Of a stretch of DNA of 64,000 bases, positions 23,480 to 36,330 are shown piece after piece (the first letter of the stretch is position 1; every line of letters starts with the position of its first letter). A model generated the notes under the pieces. That model saw only the letters and a program-made list of their open reading frames with translations, ran no database searches and was not told where the DNA came from. The DNA comes from Brienomyrus brachyistius (taxonomy: Eukaryota > Chordata > Actinopteri > Osteoglossiformes > Mormyridae). The translations under genes and the position numbers were made by a program. The stretch covers positions 18,142,863 through 18,206,862 of the forward strand of contig NC_064542.1 in the NCBI RefSeq assembly GCF_023856365.1. The letters run 5' to 3'.

Positions 23480-24600
23480 TAATAACATATAATTATTATA
23501 TATAATATAATATATATAATCATTAATATAATATTTCCTTTAGGTACAAAGAAATGATAGGAACATGAGATGCAGGTAAACATTTTACTTTGCTGCTACC
23601 ATTCTGTCATGTGGTGGAGTTGGTCTTTTTTGGACTCCATGTTCATTTACATGAGAGTCTAATTCAATACATGCTTCAAGTGGCGGGCTTGAAGAAAGGG
23701 CAGAAAGAATGAGGAGATTAGCCACAATGTTAAAAACAAATGAGCCTGTCTGGTTAATTACAGCAGTAATTAAACCAGGAAAGCGGCAGGAGTGGAAGTG
23801 GGGGATGGGGAGCCAATGAGTGCAAAGGTCAGCAGCAGCCAACAGAATGAGAGCTGGAAGGATGACGTGTGGCATGAGGTGTCCTCGGGAGGGCAGGACT
23901 GGGCTGATACGCTTCTGAGAGAGAAAAATCACTTACAGCCACAAAGGTGTCTTATTAGGTGGAATGACAATTACCAGTATGTATGCAAGCAGAAACCCAG
24001 AGCAAATGGAACAAGCAATAGGGTTTCATAGGTCATCTTTCAGCTTTTCCAGCTCACAATGCCTCATGGGTATTGTTAGGTTGGATCATTGCCAGGAAGG
24101 ATTGAAGCTGTTCTCAGGGTAAATGGTAGCTAAAGTCCTGATGGGTCCTCGATGTTAATAGATTTTGAGTGTTTCTGTTACTATGCCCACTGCCTGCATA
24201 TAAAACCATGTCTGTTCATAAGCTCCATCCACTAGATGAGCAACATAGATTTCACGCCAAAGGCCGTTTTTTATTTTTTTTTTTACAAAGACAAAGGTTG
24301 AATCTGTTCCTAATGCTCTCGGACTTATTCTATTGAAATTATTCGTATGAAAATATCATCTCTTTTATATATTAGTACAACATCGCGAAATATGAAAGTT
24401 AAAAATTACCATTCACAATGCCGTTTTAAATTGGAATGCCAAATATGTGAATAAAGAGACTGATAACCTAATTCAAAAAAGTGACGAGCAGAGCTTGAAA
24501 ATCAAAAGCATATATTAGTACCTCCGTTTAACCATTATCTGTGAGATTAGACTCTGATCCTGCACTGCAGTGGGATCTGCCATAGACTGAAAATGTTACT
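23480..24600. other. Stretch without recognised genes
   Basis: Includes an AT-rich palindromic patch at 23483-23530 (TATAATATAATATATATAAT). No exon or repeat family recognised. Confidence 0.45.
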
Positions 24601-24605
24601 GTGAC

Positions 24606-26165
24606 GTGGAACCCTCTTTTCACAATGGTAGTTTAATAGCAGGTAAAGCAGTCACTTATCTGATTAATAGCTTCTTTGTCTCTGGTATCGTCTCACTTGA
24701 TTTAAAAACTACAGAAGTCACTCCAGTACAAAAACCTGGGTTACGTATTGCATTAATCAGAACTGGAGAGAACCTAAAAATGAAATACAAAATTAACAAA
24801 CTGAGTCATCTAACCATGAATATGATTTTCACCAACTGGGTGCACAAACCCAGCTCCCCAGATTGTAGTATCACCATTTTATTTGTATTTGTTCTATAAA
24901 ACACCTGTGTGCACCAATATGCCTGCATGTCATTGACACAGGGACGAGCAATGGCATAGTTTACGAAACAAAAGTTACGTTACGGTCTTAATATAAGACA
25001 GTGTCTTATTTCAATGAGCAGTATGATGAACAACAACAGTGATAAGGGACAGTTAAGAGAGGCTCAAACCACAGCTATTAATCAGTGGAGTAACTGCTCC
25101 ACCACAGGGATCTGACTTAGGGCCTCTTGTTCATCTTCTACATGGTATCTTTGGACCAAATTATACACTCTCATGACCTGAATTTTCATTGCTATATGGA
25201 TAATATGCAGATTAGTTGCAGGCCATCAACAAATGCCCCTTCCCCTCCCTCTCCACGTACATCCATCACCTAAATATGTGGATGGAAACTACCTTTTTAA
25301 AGCATAATGCTGATAAAACTGATCATATAATAATTGGTTCCAAATCAATAACCTCTTCTAGCAGTTTTAATCTGGTCATTGATGGCACTGTCATTAAACC
25401 TTCACCCATTGTACATAACCTTGGTGTTATCTTTGAATGTGCTCTCACCTCTGAAAATCAAATTAAACTCCCTGTCTTAGATGTGGTTTTTTACCTCTGC
25501 AACATTGGACATCTTTATCCTGCACTCAGTACGAAGGATGATGAAATGTTCATTCATGCCAGTTACTACATCTGCACTAGATTATTGCAATGCTTCGTTC
25601 GCTGGTGTCCAAAGTACCAAAAAATTACCCCAGCTGGTTTGGTACTGGTACAGTACTTAACCAAAAATCAATGGAAAAAGGTACCAAATTTAATACCAAA
25701 AGTATGGTGCCTGGTGCAGTAGAAAAGCACCCTTAAAGCACTCAATGGCTATGTTCCTCACTATCTTACAGAATTACTTAAGCTTTAGTCTCCCATTGAC
25801 AGTCTTAGATCTCTATGCAATGGTCTGTTGCCTGTCCCGAAATTTACGCTTACCACCATAGGGCAGTTAGGGTTATAGCCCCCAATCTGTTGAATTTCCT
25901 TCCCCAGAGCCTCTGTTAAACTACATCTCTCCCCATATTTAAAACTCAACTCCAATCTCTTTTCTCTCTACCCCTCCTTTCCTGATCACTGACAGTCATT
26001 TAGTCCCTATTATTAGCATGTCATGAGTAAGTCTGCTGCTGTTTTGCCCATATTAATTTTTGCTTATATTTCTTCAATTTCTCATTTATGATTATTGCTT
26101 TTGTTTATTATTCCTCTGTAAAGCATCCTTGGGTTGGTAAAAGGCACTATATAAATTAAATGTGT
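24606..26165 (+). mobile_element. L2-type LINE remnant
   Basis: Bases 24606-24760 give LINSFFVSGIVSLDLKTTEV. Around 25100-25205 a frame-broken GSDLGPL...YAD stretch marks the palm. Bases 25216-25722 give LNMWMETTFLKHNADKTDHI, then a VHNLGVIFE motif and STKDDEMFIHASYYICTRLL. The typical 3' tail is AAAGCATCCTTGGGTTGGTA then AAAGGCACTATATAAATTAA at 26121-26160. A large internal deletion and stops leave it inactive. Confidence 0.85.
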
Positions 26166-26430
26166 TGCACTGATGCTCTGATACCATAGGCTCATTCTTG
26201 ATATAATATCTTACCAATTTAACTGTTGAGCTGGTGACATGTTCGGATACAGTACCATTATTCAACAGGCATGATTATAAATAAATCACTTTGGCAGGAC
26301 AAATTGTTATATGGATAATAAAAGTAGTCGAACCTCACCTGGAAGAGCACAAAGCACCTCACCGGCAATGTATTGCAGCACAAAATTATGGATGGGTGTT
26401 TCGGATTTGGATCCATTTCTTCAGAGTATA

Positions 26431-26562
26431 GGGCAGTGGTGGCCTAATGGTTAGGGATAGTTAGTGCTGTCATGATGTCATATATGAGTTAAATGCAAAG
26501 GACACATTTCATTGATGTATACTGTGTGCTGTGTTGTGTCGACAATGACAATATATCACTTT
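26431..26562 (+). mobile_element. tRNA-derived SINE (third family) with internal deletion
   Basis: Has the head GGGCAGTGGTGGCCTAATGG and the tail ATGTATACTGTGTGCTGTGT; the central B-box region is deleted. It is flanked by a diverged direct repeat of about 33 bases at 26382-26414 and 26585-26617. Confidence 0.85.
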
Positions 26563-26903
26563 GACAACAATATAGGATAGCGCATAATTATGGGCTGGTG
26601 CTTCAGATTTGGATCTTTACGTGATTAACAGGTTGTGCATGCACAGTTTCTCCAAGTAGGATTTCTGATGGGTAGGACAAAATTATAGCAGAAGAATGGC
26701 TGACTATGCCCGAGTGCCAAGCGTCTTTGGTTCCTGCTTTTCCCTGCATGATTGTGATTCCTTTTGTATGGTATAGCAAGTGTGTGGGTAACACTTTACT
26801 GAAGGGGGCACAAATAAAGTAGTCAATTGTACAGTACAAAAGTGCACTTTAAAAAAATCCAGCATGTGTATAGTCGATAAATCCCTGAAACCCAATTTAA
26901 ACC

Positions 26904-28750
26904 TGCCATGTTATTATTTCTGGGTTCAATAACTACTCAGGATAGAACCTAAGTCTTACTTTACTTAAGATACAGCACATTCTCAACATACCTATACTGT
27001 ATAATACTGAGTAATGCTTTTACCATTTTTGCATAACATGTTTCAAGGTCTGTGGAGGCCCTGGAGACGAATGCCACTGGTAGCCAGTTGTCATCGTACC
27101 TTTGCAAAAGAACTGTTCCAAGTCCACTCTGTGACACATCTGATAAAATTTTCATTGGTCCGGCAATATCACAGAACTTAACAGCTGGTTCCTCTGTAAG
27201 CTGCTTTTTTAGCAGATTCCATGCTAATTTGTGTTCATGGTTCTATTCCCAATCAATATTCTTTTCAGTCAATCTTTGCAATGAAGCCATTATTTCTGAT
27301 AAATTTGGTATAAACTTTCCCAAATTATTCACCACTCCATTGAATCTTTAAATGTCTTTTGTACACTGTGGTCTCTGCATGTTTTCTGTTGCTGAAATCT
27401 TTTTGGAATCAGGCCGAAGACCCTCACTGCTGATGATGTCTCCTATAAACGTCAACTCTATCACTCTTAGCTGGCATTTTACATTATTTGATTTTTGATT
27501 GACTTTTTGAAGACTTTTTTTAATCTGCAATTATGTTCTTCTTTAGAGCTTCCCCATATGATGATGTCATCCACTGAGGAATCTACTCCCTACAGAGGTT
27601 TATAGATCATATATATCATTTCATGGTACACCTCTGGAGCTGAAACAATCCCAAATGGTAATCAGAGGAACCTGTACCTGCCAAAAGAATTCAACATGCA
27701 AAGTCTGGCTTCGTCCTGAAGACGCATCCAGCTTGCTGATTTAGTTGGTATTCGCAAATTGTGATATATATTTTTTTGCTGGTAATTTAAAATGTTTTTT
27801 CCCACAATGACCAAAGAGCTCATCCATTCAGTTGACTCAACTACTATCCCATTCACGTCCAACATCTCCATCCTCTCCAGCTTTTCTTTCGGCTGCTCCT
27901 GGAGTGTAAATGGTTCTTTTCTTCATGGGCGAATGACAGGTTTTATGCTTTTTTTTTCTACTTGTATAGTGTCCCCTCCTGGAAGATACCCAAGACCTTT
28001 AAACACGTCACTGTACTCTTGCATCAAGTCGCTGTAATCTGTTTCCATCTGATCCTCCACCACGAACACTCTAAGTTCCATCTCTCACATGTGACTTATG
28101 TTGTGCAGTTCTATAGTACTGATCAATTGTTTCGTCACTTTCCTGGATTCGTGTAAAAAAAAATCTGTGCCTTTCGAACATTACATTACACTTAGGACTG
28201 CAGTGTGCCTCACTAAGCTGCAGTTCAGGAAGGGGCTGCAGTTCTTCCATTTCATAATCGTGCTCTTTATTTTCAGGTTTCAATGTGCTTTATATTACCG
28301 TGTTCAGTCCCATTATCTTTTCGCTTCTTATTAATTTCACTTGCTTCTTTCAATCTGACAAATCTAACACCATGTCATGTTGCAATTTCTGGGTTTAATA
28401 AACACTCAGAATTGAAGTCTTTGTCATGCCCCGCTCATCCTACCCTCTCGACGGCCACGCCCCCTCATCTACCCCGTGTGGATTACCCATGTTCACCAGC
28501 TGTTTCTTGTTGTTGTGATTAGTCCTGTGTATTTCAGTCCGCGTCCGAGTATGTTTCCCCAGTCCTGTCATTGATGTTGCATGTTACCAGTTTCCTGTGG
28601 TGGTGTAATTCCTAATAAATCCCGGCACTCTTCAATCCTCCGTCACCCTGCTCCTGTCTCCCCGTTCCGCGTTGTAACAGTCTTGCTTTACTTAAGATAT
28701 ATGGTATGTTCAGCAGCCTACTTCACAGTCGTTTACTGTGCGTCACACCA
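26904..28750 (-). mobile_element. Gypsy (Ty3-like) LTR retrotransposon remnant
   Basis: Minus-strand element. From high to low coordinates: LTR sequence to 28373, then TGGTGTTAGATT (28372-28361), placed like a tRNA primer-binding site. A gag-like piece follows (28283-28071, ERHRFFFTRIQESDETIDQY), then reverse-transcriptase pieces (27871-27662, and 27530-27348 with TFIGDIISSEGLRPDSKKIS). An RNase H piece (27155-26961) reads DVSQSGLGTVLLQ and NWLPVAFVSRASTDLETCYA. A second LTR piece ends at 26904. The two LTR ends share ATTTCTGGGTTYAATAAMYA and CTTTACTTAAGATA. Protease, integrase and parts of RT are deleted. The 5' boundary near 28750 is approximate. Confidence 0.82.
28422..28679 (+). mobile_element. 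Solo LTR nested inside the gypsy LTR
   Basis: 258 bases beginning TGTCATGCCC and ending GTTGTAACA, flanked on both sides by the 5-base duplication GTCTT (28417-28421 and 28680-28684). Contains AATAAA near 28614. It belongs to the same family as the LTR-like sequences at 5760 and 13187. The host sequence resumes across it: GAAGTCTT before and GCTTTACTTAAGATA after match the uninterrupted copy near 26945-26972. Confidence 0.9.
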
Positions 28751-28759
28751 TCCGCTACC

Positions 28760-31029
28760 TGTGCTCTCATAGGCATCAGTAGTTGCCGAACACAGCAACT
28801 AGGCCTTATTAATCCAATATCTTTCAGGGTCAGGTTTTTTTTTTTTTTTTTGCAGTATATTTTTTTCCTGTGATGGCAAGCCACCCCCAGGGACTGTGAC
28901 TGGGAATTCAAGCCCAGCAAGTCCATCTTCGTCACTATAGCCAAGTAGGAGAGACAGTTTTCATTGATATTTTGGTTTTACTCGTTTTTTTCTGTGTACT
29001 GATTTTGTATCTCAGTTTCATTTGTTGTACTGAACAGAATATTGGAGGAATTTGAGTTTGTGTTGCTTTAAATACAATGATAAATGGTTTTGAAATTAAT
29101 CCCAAACTGGCAAAAAGGGGGGTTTATTAAATTAAACAGTTTTGAATACATAAGAAGCAATTTGATTTGGCTACTAATTATGGTAGCTAAATGTCAATGC
29201 CAATTTAAGGTAAATTCAATTAATTTAAAGATCAACTGATTATAAAAGAATAGGGGGAAACTTAAATATTGCTGTTAAAATTACTTCCTATTTTCTTTTG
29301 TTATGTGAATCTGTTTTATTGTTTATTCTCTTTTATATATACTACTAACTGCCCCATATATCTAATTTGTGGACTTCTTTGCATACTGACACTTAGTCCT
29401 ACCTCTCTGCCAAACCCATTTACTGGTCCAGGGCACAATAAATGTACACTGTACTAATCATTCAAGTCATAGAATCTTTGGAACTTGATTGTTAGTGTTG
29501 CACAAACAAGAGCATTGTGCCGCTAGACCATGTGCGTGTGTGCCCCTATGCATAGGATACTCTTACTTCATGTATTAACCACAAACTATTTGTTATATAT
29601 TGATCCCATGTATGTTCATCATTAATCATCCATAATGTATTTATGTATTTTAAGCAGTTACTGTATTTGTTCATGATTTATATAAAGTAACCAAGTTACT
29701 AAGTCAGAAGTGTCCCCTTAAACATATTGTTACTAGTGTTCACTCAACCAGAAAACCAGCTATGAGTTACTCCTGGTTTTTACAAACGACTCATCCCAAA
29801 TGCTAAATGTAAGGGGGCACACTACAGTACGTAGTACAGAATGTTACTGTTTTTTGTATGTTTTTGTATATAAATGCCAACTATTCAAAGTATACCTCTT
29901 TTAAGGCTTTTCTCCACAGTCGTAATTACAAAACATAACCGAAACAAAAATAGACTCAGAGCTCTTTTAAAACCCCAAAAATAAAATGTCCAATTCCATT
30001 TTGGACATCCCCTTTTTGATCTCCGCAAGGAGATCACAATCTACCCGGGTAGCATATGTTTGCTTTGCTTTCAAGGTGAAATGAGGCCTAAACGCTTATC
30101 TGCAATATGGGACGAAGGCACAAGGCACGGAAAGGTCCGCCTCGGTCAGCAGACGCTCCGCTTCAACCTTATCCTCCGTCGCTGCCGCTCGACCGTCCAA
30201 TCGACAGTTTCGATCCAACGTAAAAAAATAAAAAACAACCTGCATATAGCAGTGTAATACCCAATCATTCCCTCAAAAAATAAACTATCAGACCTGGACA
30301 AATTCGAAAACCCATATTCGTGGAATACACAGTAGTTTGGAATTGTCATTTACTAAACCTTAATCGCTACAAACTAGCATAGCATTTCTCTCAGTAACAC
30401 GGCTTCAACATAGTTCCCCGTAGCACAATAGTTAACCTAAATTGCAAACAAAACTTGTTTCTAATGTGGTCATTACCTTAGTTTTCATCATTTATACAGT
30501 AGTCGTGAGTTAACAGCAAAATTAGGAATGAAAACATCATTATATATATGTGTATCCTTTTCATGCTGCGCCTTTACAGCATGAAATTTAAAACCATGCT
30601 GGCTAGTATCGCACATGGCAAACAGCAAATGAACTTACCGGAGAAAAGAAAATATCCATGTCCAACTTTCTACCTATATGCTTAGTGCTTATAAAACAAG
30701 AACTAATTCGCTATTAACCCACTGAGCTATTTATTAACCTTCTTCATATTAACTTCATTCACTAATATTCTGCCGCTCGCGGTGTTTTTTTCCTTATTTT
30801 TTGTAACGTAACCGCAAAAAAACTTTCTCCCTCAGCACGACACACTGCCATCTACTGGACAGGAAGATTTGAACAACCTAAAATCAACATAGGATTCGGG
30901 TATAAAACTAAAATGAGTTTTTTTTTTGCCTGCTTTGAGTGAGTTACATATACATATTGGCACCGACCCCAATAATCTCAATTATTTTATCCAATATCAA
31001 ATCTTCTAATGATCTAAAAAATTCATGAA
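28760..31029. other. Stretch without recognised genes
   Basis: No exon recognised. It contains a poly-T run (28837-28851) and a CpG-bearing patch at 30010-30215. Bases 30890-30985 resemble no family I can name with confidence. Confidence 0.4.
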
Positions 31030-31640
31030 AAAACAGCTCCCGCAGAGGTTCATGCTCACCTTAGTGACAATCTGTCTGAGTCATTTCAGTCTGGGTTTCA
31101 TATAGAAACAGCTTTAGTAAAGGTCATGAATAACATTATGGGTTGCTGATGCTCGGTTTTTAACTCTTTGTTCTGCTTGATCTGAGTGCAGCCTTTGTCA
31201 CCATCTCACACAATATCTTGCTGAACCGCTTAGCTGCCATTGTCATCACTGGTATCCTCCACACTTGGTTCACATCAAACCTCTCTGAACATACTTGGTT
31301 TATTTTACTCAAAAAAATTTGTTCTCAGTCCTTCCATCCTAGACCCACTTCTGTCCAAAATCTTTTTATCTCCCACACATTTTTGGGAAATTTGGTATCC
31401 ATTTCGACTGTTATGCAGATGATATAGAACTCCGTATGTCCACAAAGCCTGACTCTGCCCTTCCACTCTCTTGTCTCACTGAGTGTCTACATGAAATATA
31501 ATCTTGGTTTTCATCAAATTTTCTCAAACTTAATAGCAACAAGATAGAAGTTCTCCTTATAGATTCCAACTCCACTCTCTTACATTCTGAATGGGCCGTG
31601 AATCAACCAACCAAATCCCTCATCCTCCACTATGAAAATC
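31030..31640 (+). mobile_element. L2-type LINE remnant
   Basis: Frame-broken reverse transcriptase. HIETALVKVMNN comes near 31097-31135, then an ILDPLLSKIF stretch and GKFGIHFDCYADDIELRM across 31390-31435 with YADD preserved in one frame, followed by SNFLKLNSNKIEVLLIDSNS near 31515-31570. It is truncated at both ends. Confidence 0.85.
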
Positions 31641-33100
31641 TTCATAGAGACAATATTCCATTCATAATAATAACAATACAGAAATATAGTGCTTTGCTTG
31701 GTGCAGTAGAAAACCACCATGGCGCTGCAAAAAGCACAGAAAACAATGGGTTTCTGCACACAGGAGAGAGTTAGCTGTGTTCGATGAGAATGGGCTTTAA
31801 CTCTTCACCCCCAGGGCAGACCTTATACCTTCCTGACCTTTCCTTCCAACTTTGATATCCTTGCTTATCATTTTGGTTTTAGCTTTAAACACACAGGAAT
31901 GTAATTATTCACTGCTATAAGAAATAGATGGCGGCATGCATGAACACAGCAACTCTGTAGCTCTGTTTTTGATTGGCTCTACACACACGCGCAACATTTG
32001 GCATCGATCATGCTGCTTGTCGGACGGCGGCCATGTTTTTCGTGACACCATGCGCATGCGCGAGTGCGCCCCCCCCCCCCACTAAAATCATTTCCAGCGC
32101 AATGCTCGAAATGATAGGACGCATGTACCAGAGCAGCGGGGCTTGCTCATTTTGCCTTTCAGCTACCGTTGGTGTTGGACTTAAAGGTTATTCCTCCTAA
32201 AAGTTTGTTGGTTAAATGCTTTCTTCAACCTAACAATGAAATGAAACACTGGTAAATATCGCTAAAGTTTTTCCTTCTTCTTTTAACATGTTGGTTAAAT
32301 ATAATGAGTTTAAGTGCTTTCTTCTTTTAAAATACGCAAAGTGCAGGGACGCTTGTGTCTACTCCTAACAGCATATGGCTGGGGCCTGACCCCCGCTGGA
32401 CGTGTATGCGCTAGCTTACATTCATCCTGCTATATGTTTTATTATTCCTTAAAACGTAATTAAAAATAACACATTAATAAAGTTTGATGACACACCTTGT
32501 CTCCCAAACCCTATGGCCCCATATCCGCAACATCTGGCACAAGCATGTCTAATACCATATATGGACATAACCCCTCGACCAATCAGAATAAGGGATATGC
32601 CCCCCCCCCACTTATGACATCATAAACGACACCCCTACTAAACTCTGCCCAAGGTACCAGGAAATATTTTTTCATGAGCTCACTTGAAAGCCTCCCCTGA
32701 GACATTTTATGCCTATATGAAATCTTACTGATGGTATCAACTGCTTGCAGTAGTAATAGCAGAATGTTTTTGCAGTAACCCTGCTATTGACTGTATTGTC
32801 GCGCACTTATATGTATGTGTGTGCATGTGACTTGCGATGTCATGCCACACATTGGAAAATAGGGTTCACCTGAAAGCCACTGTGTAATTCAAATCCTGGT
32901 AATAGGGGTCAATGGAGGGATAAAGCATCAAAAGACTTAGGTCTAGGGCCTGGAATTACTTTGATTTAATATCTATGGATGAGGTGAAGTGTAGAGAGGG
33001 TAGAGTAGAGTTAAAATACTACAACAACACCTCTTCTGTGTTTAGACACATTCTAAACATTCGGTTGATCCAAGTGCACAGAGTGGTAATGTAGACAGAG
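31641..33100. other. Stretch without recognised genes
   Basis: Includes poly-C runs (32069-32080, 32600-32609) and a CpG-richer patch at 31980-32130. No exon recognised. Confidence 0.4.
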
Positions 33101-33189
33101 GTTGCTTGCATTTCCACTCGAGGAAGACCTGCTGTGGAACACTGAAAAACAGATGCATGAAATACATATTGCTGTATATTCAAATTTTG

Positions 33190-34760
33190 TGTTTATTGAA
33201 CGCACAGAAATAAAGGAGCTGGATGATGCGCTAGTTGACATGATAGTAAAGGACTGTCAGTCTCCAATGTGGCTGCCTCTTCAAACATCCCAGTCAGTGC
33301 ATTCAAAGCAACCTTAAAGCACTTCTTCGGCACCTCCAGGCTATACCTTAACAGGTATTGCTGAGGAGCTGTGTATTTGCAGCAGATACAAAGAGATGTT
33401 AAAGTCCAATTGGGAGTGGGGCACTGCTTTGTATGCCCCAGGGCAGGCACAGGTACATAAGACTTAGGCTACATTTACATAGCGCTTTCCTCAGCCTATC
33501 CCAGTGTTTAGTGTACCGTAGAATGTTATTTCCTCTTGTGGGAATGTCTTCATAGAAGACACTTCGGGCCTGGCTTTTGTCTGGAAAAAAAGCAAGAAAA
33601 ATTGTTGGAGTGTTTAAATCAAGCACGACTGCAAAGGAGAGGCTGGCTTATGTTTAAGGGCATCTTGGAACACCACAGAACAAGTTACTCCAGGAGCCAG
33701 AGACACATTGGAGTAGTACTTATGTAATGTGTTAGTGTCTCTGTGACTAGAGAGAACCTTTTGGAGCTGCTCTGACATATCTGAGGACAGATATCCTGAT
33801 ATCCTCTGTCCAGTGACAAACTTGAGGTAATCAGTCAGTCTCTCCAAGTTTTTTTCGAAGTCACACAAGAACGGTCGGCAGAGACTACTGTATCCTGCTC
33901 TAAGGTGTGCTTGTACACTTCTGTACATATAACTTGAGAAATACATAGTACAAAGTGTAACGGCTAAATGCATTCAGCATTTAATGTTGCTGTTTTTTTT
34001 TTTTGAAGGTCATACCACTCGTTAAGAACCTGCAACATGCAGTGGGGTTGCAGTTAGCTGATAGTTCACATCCATTGGCAGTGTCTTTGGGGCAGAAACT
34101 GCTGGACAAATTATGAGCCAGGACATTGCCTGAAAATGTCCACTGCCTTCAGACAGCATCTGGATTCAAATTTCAAAATTCTTGCATTTAATAACCAAGC
34201 AAAAGCCCAGGAAGCACAGAGATATGTTAGCACAAAATGTGCAAAACTGATTAAAGTACCCCCTGACCCACCAATAATATACCCAGCTGAAGATGATAAC
34301 CTCGCACCTAAGCCTAAACCTAAACCCAGTATACAGCCGGAGCAAAAAAAGGTATCATTTTATTAGCTTGTTTCATTTATCATACTTTTCATACAAATAC
34401 AGATGTTACCTTTTTTTCTGCTAAGTTTAACCAAAAGCTTTGCCAGGTAAGAAGACGACAAAATCGTACAGCAGATGCAATGAAGTTCACCATTTCTTAG
34501 CTGATGGATATTTGGATAGAGGTGAGAGACCCAATTGCATACTGGGAGCAGAACTGCAGGGTGTTCCCACACCTGTACAAGCTGGCACAGGTGTTCCTGG
34601 CTATTCCAGCATCACGTGCGTCATGTGAAAGAGTGTTTTCAAAAGCTGGCCAGGTAATTGAATTATTAAAGTTTATCCGTTTTTTAAAAGTGTCTTTTAA
34701 ACAGATGTCATTTAATTTCAGGCAACAGACAAGGAGAGGAATTCACTGAAGCCCCAAAAC
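33190..34760 (+). mobile_element. hAT-type transposase remnant
   Basis: Plus-strand pieces in order: ELDDALVDMIVKDCQS (33215-33260), VIPLVKNLQHAVGLQLADSS (34012-34070), MSTAFRQHLDSNFKILAFNN (34136-34195). The C-terminal dimerisation region follows: EVRDPIAYWEQNCRVFPHLY then PASRASCERVFSKAGQVIE (34515-34665). These match the order in hAT superfamily (ZBED-related) transposases, from family knowledge. Frameshifts separate them and the N-terminal BED finger is not seen. Transposase activity is not expected. Confidence 0.82.
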
Positions 34761-35009
34761 ATGGATTTTTTTTAAAATAAAAACCTTTAAAAATGTTGTC
34801 TCAAACCATGTTTTTTGCACTAGTCTATCCTTTACTACACAACTAAAACAGAATAATTCCAATAACCTGCTCAACATACAAGATAATTTCTATGCACACT
34901 CAGTACTCACATGATATGTAAATATTGAAATTAAGTGTTTACAGATTGCACAACCATGGGAACAAATAATCTCTATAAATGATATAAAACTTAATTTAGG
35001 TTAAGATTG

Positions 35010-35440
35010 ACTGTATTGGTATCAGAGGGGGATTCTTTTGCATACACACAAATATGCACATAATGCCAAACAGATAAGGGACAAAGACAGTACACACAGT
35101 GCAAACAAAGTAAACAGTAGAAAAATTGATTAAATAATCAAGGAGGAGCAGAATGTGAGACTAAAAATAAACATTTAAAGATAAGAAAAATAATGTGCAA
35201 ATAAATTATGTGCAGCTGGAACATAAGGCACCAGATTGTATTGTAACAAAAAAGATGCTTCCTGCTGTGTTATGGCTGTGGCACATCACGAGAAGGCATG
35301 ATGTTTCTCACCAATTGTCTGATGGCTGCAGGCAGGAATAATCTCTAGTAGCCTTTTGAGCACAGGATAGTGCCACTGAACAATTTTGCCAGCATCCTCT
35401 TCTCTGCCATTGATATTAGTGCAAGGATGGTCTTGAGACC
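35010..35440 (-). mobile_element. CR1/Rex1-like LINE 3' end fragment
   Basis: Antisense sequence with the layout seen at 51283-51995: a low-complexity tail, then a C-terminal coding region whose plus strand reads GTTTCTCACCAATTGTCTGA. Worn; identity is by resemblance to the other copies. Confidence 0.5.
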
Positions 35441-35529
35441 GTACACAAGAAAAAATAATAATGTAATGTTTTTATGATTCGTACTTGTTGGTTTTAAGGT
35501 TGGTAAAAAGTTATTAACTTAAAAACCAT

Positions 35530-36330
35530 TGCCATTCCTCCTGGGTCCTCAGTCTGAGCAAAGGTGCCCACAGGGCTGTGTGCTCAGACCACTGCTGTTT
35601 TCTCTGCTAATTCACGACTGCGCTGCCCAAAAATGAGTAGAGGTCAGACATCTAGTGGAATGGTGTTGAGACAACAACTTGTATCTACAAGTTGACAAGA
35701 CAAAAGAGGTGGTGTTTTATTTCAGGATGGACCCTTCTACTCATCCAAGGATTAATTGTCGATTAACGGGAAACAAGCTCTGCCTCAACACCTGCAAAAC
35801 AATAGAACCAATCATTGACTTCAGGATGCAGAACAAGATCTACAAACCCATCTCCGTTAATGGAACAGCTATTGAAAGGGTCGAGAACATGAAGTTCCAC
35901 AGGGTACTCATAACCCATGACCGCTCATGGTTCCTCCATATTTCCTCCCTCAAGATGGCCCTATGCAAGATGCTTAATGGAGGTTGAAGAAAATCACCCT
36001 GCACAGACTGCTCCTCACAAATTTCTACAGACGCACAATAGAGAAAATTTTAACTGCATTACTGTTTGTCATGGCAACTCAACTGTATCTGCCCACAAGG
36101 TCAAAACAACACAGCGTTTTATTGGGACTGTCCTACCACCCATCAATGACAACTATGACAAGACTGTTTGTAGAAAGCTCCCGACATCATCAGAGATGGT
36201 GTGAGCACTAGAAAATCTTCTGTTTGTCTCTCTGCCATCTGAGATTCCAGCCTTTACAGTCACAGGAAAAAGGCCTTGTACAAATGGTTTGAACAGGTGA
36301 GAGGCAAACATGTGTCAAACAGCGGTCCTC
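35530..36330 (+). mobile_element. CR1/Rex1-like LINE remnant with duplicated segment
   Basis: Reverse-transcriptase C-terminal half. CPQGCVLRPLLFSLLIHDCA comes near 35570-35630. Then two successive versions of the same motif follow: LYLQVDKTKEVVFYFRMDP (about 35679-35735) and LCLNTCKTIEPIIDFRMQNK (about 35778-35837). PISVNGTAIERVENMKFHRV comes next. The catalytic Y/F-ADD stretch expected between the first two blocks is missing. Confidence 0.82.

Noticed and set aside
30890..30985. TTGGCACCGACCCC as a retroelement primer-binding site after a long LTR starting near 29709
   Set aside because: I could not find the matching second LTR, a target duplication or any coding sequence, so the LTR reading is unsupported.
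33614..33973. 119-residue minus-strand open frame
   Set aside because: It lies antisense to the decayed hAT transposase region, and the plus-strand reading fits the transposase order.
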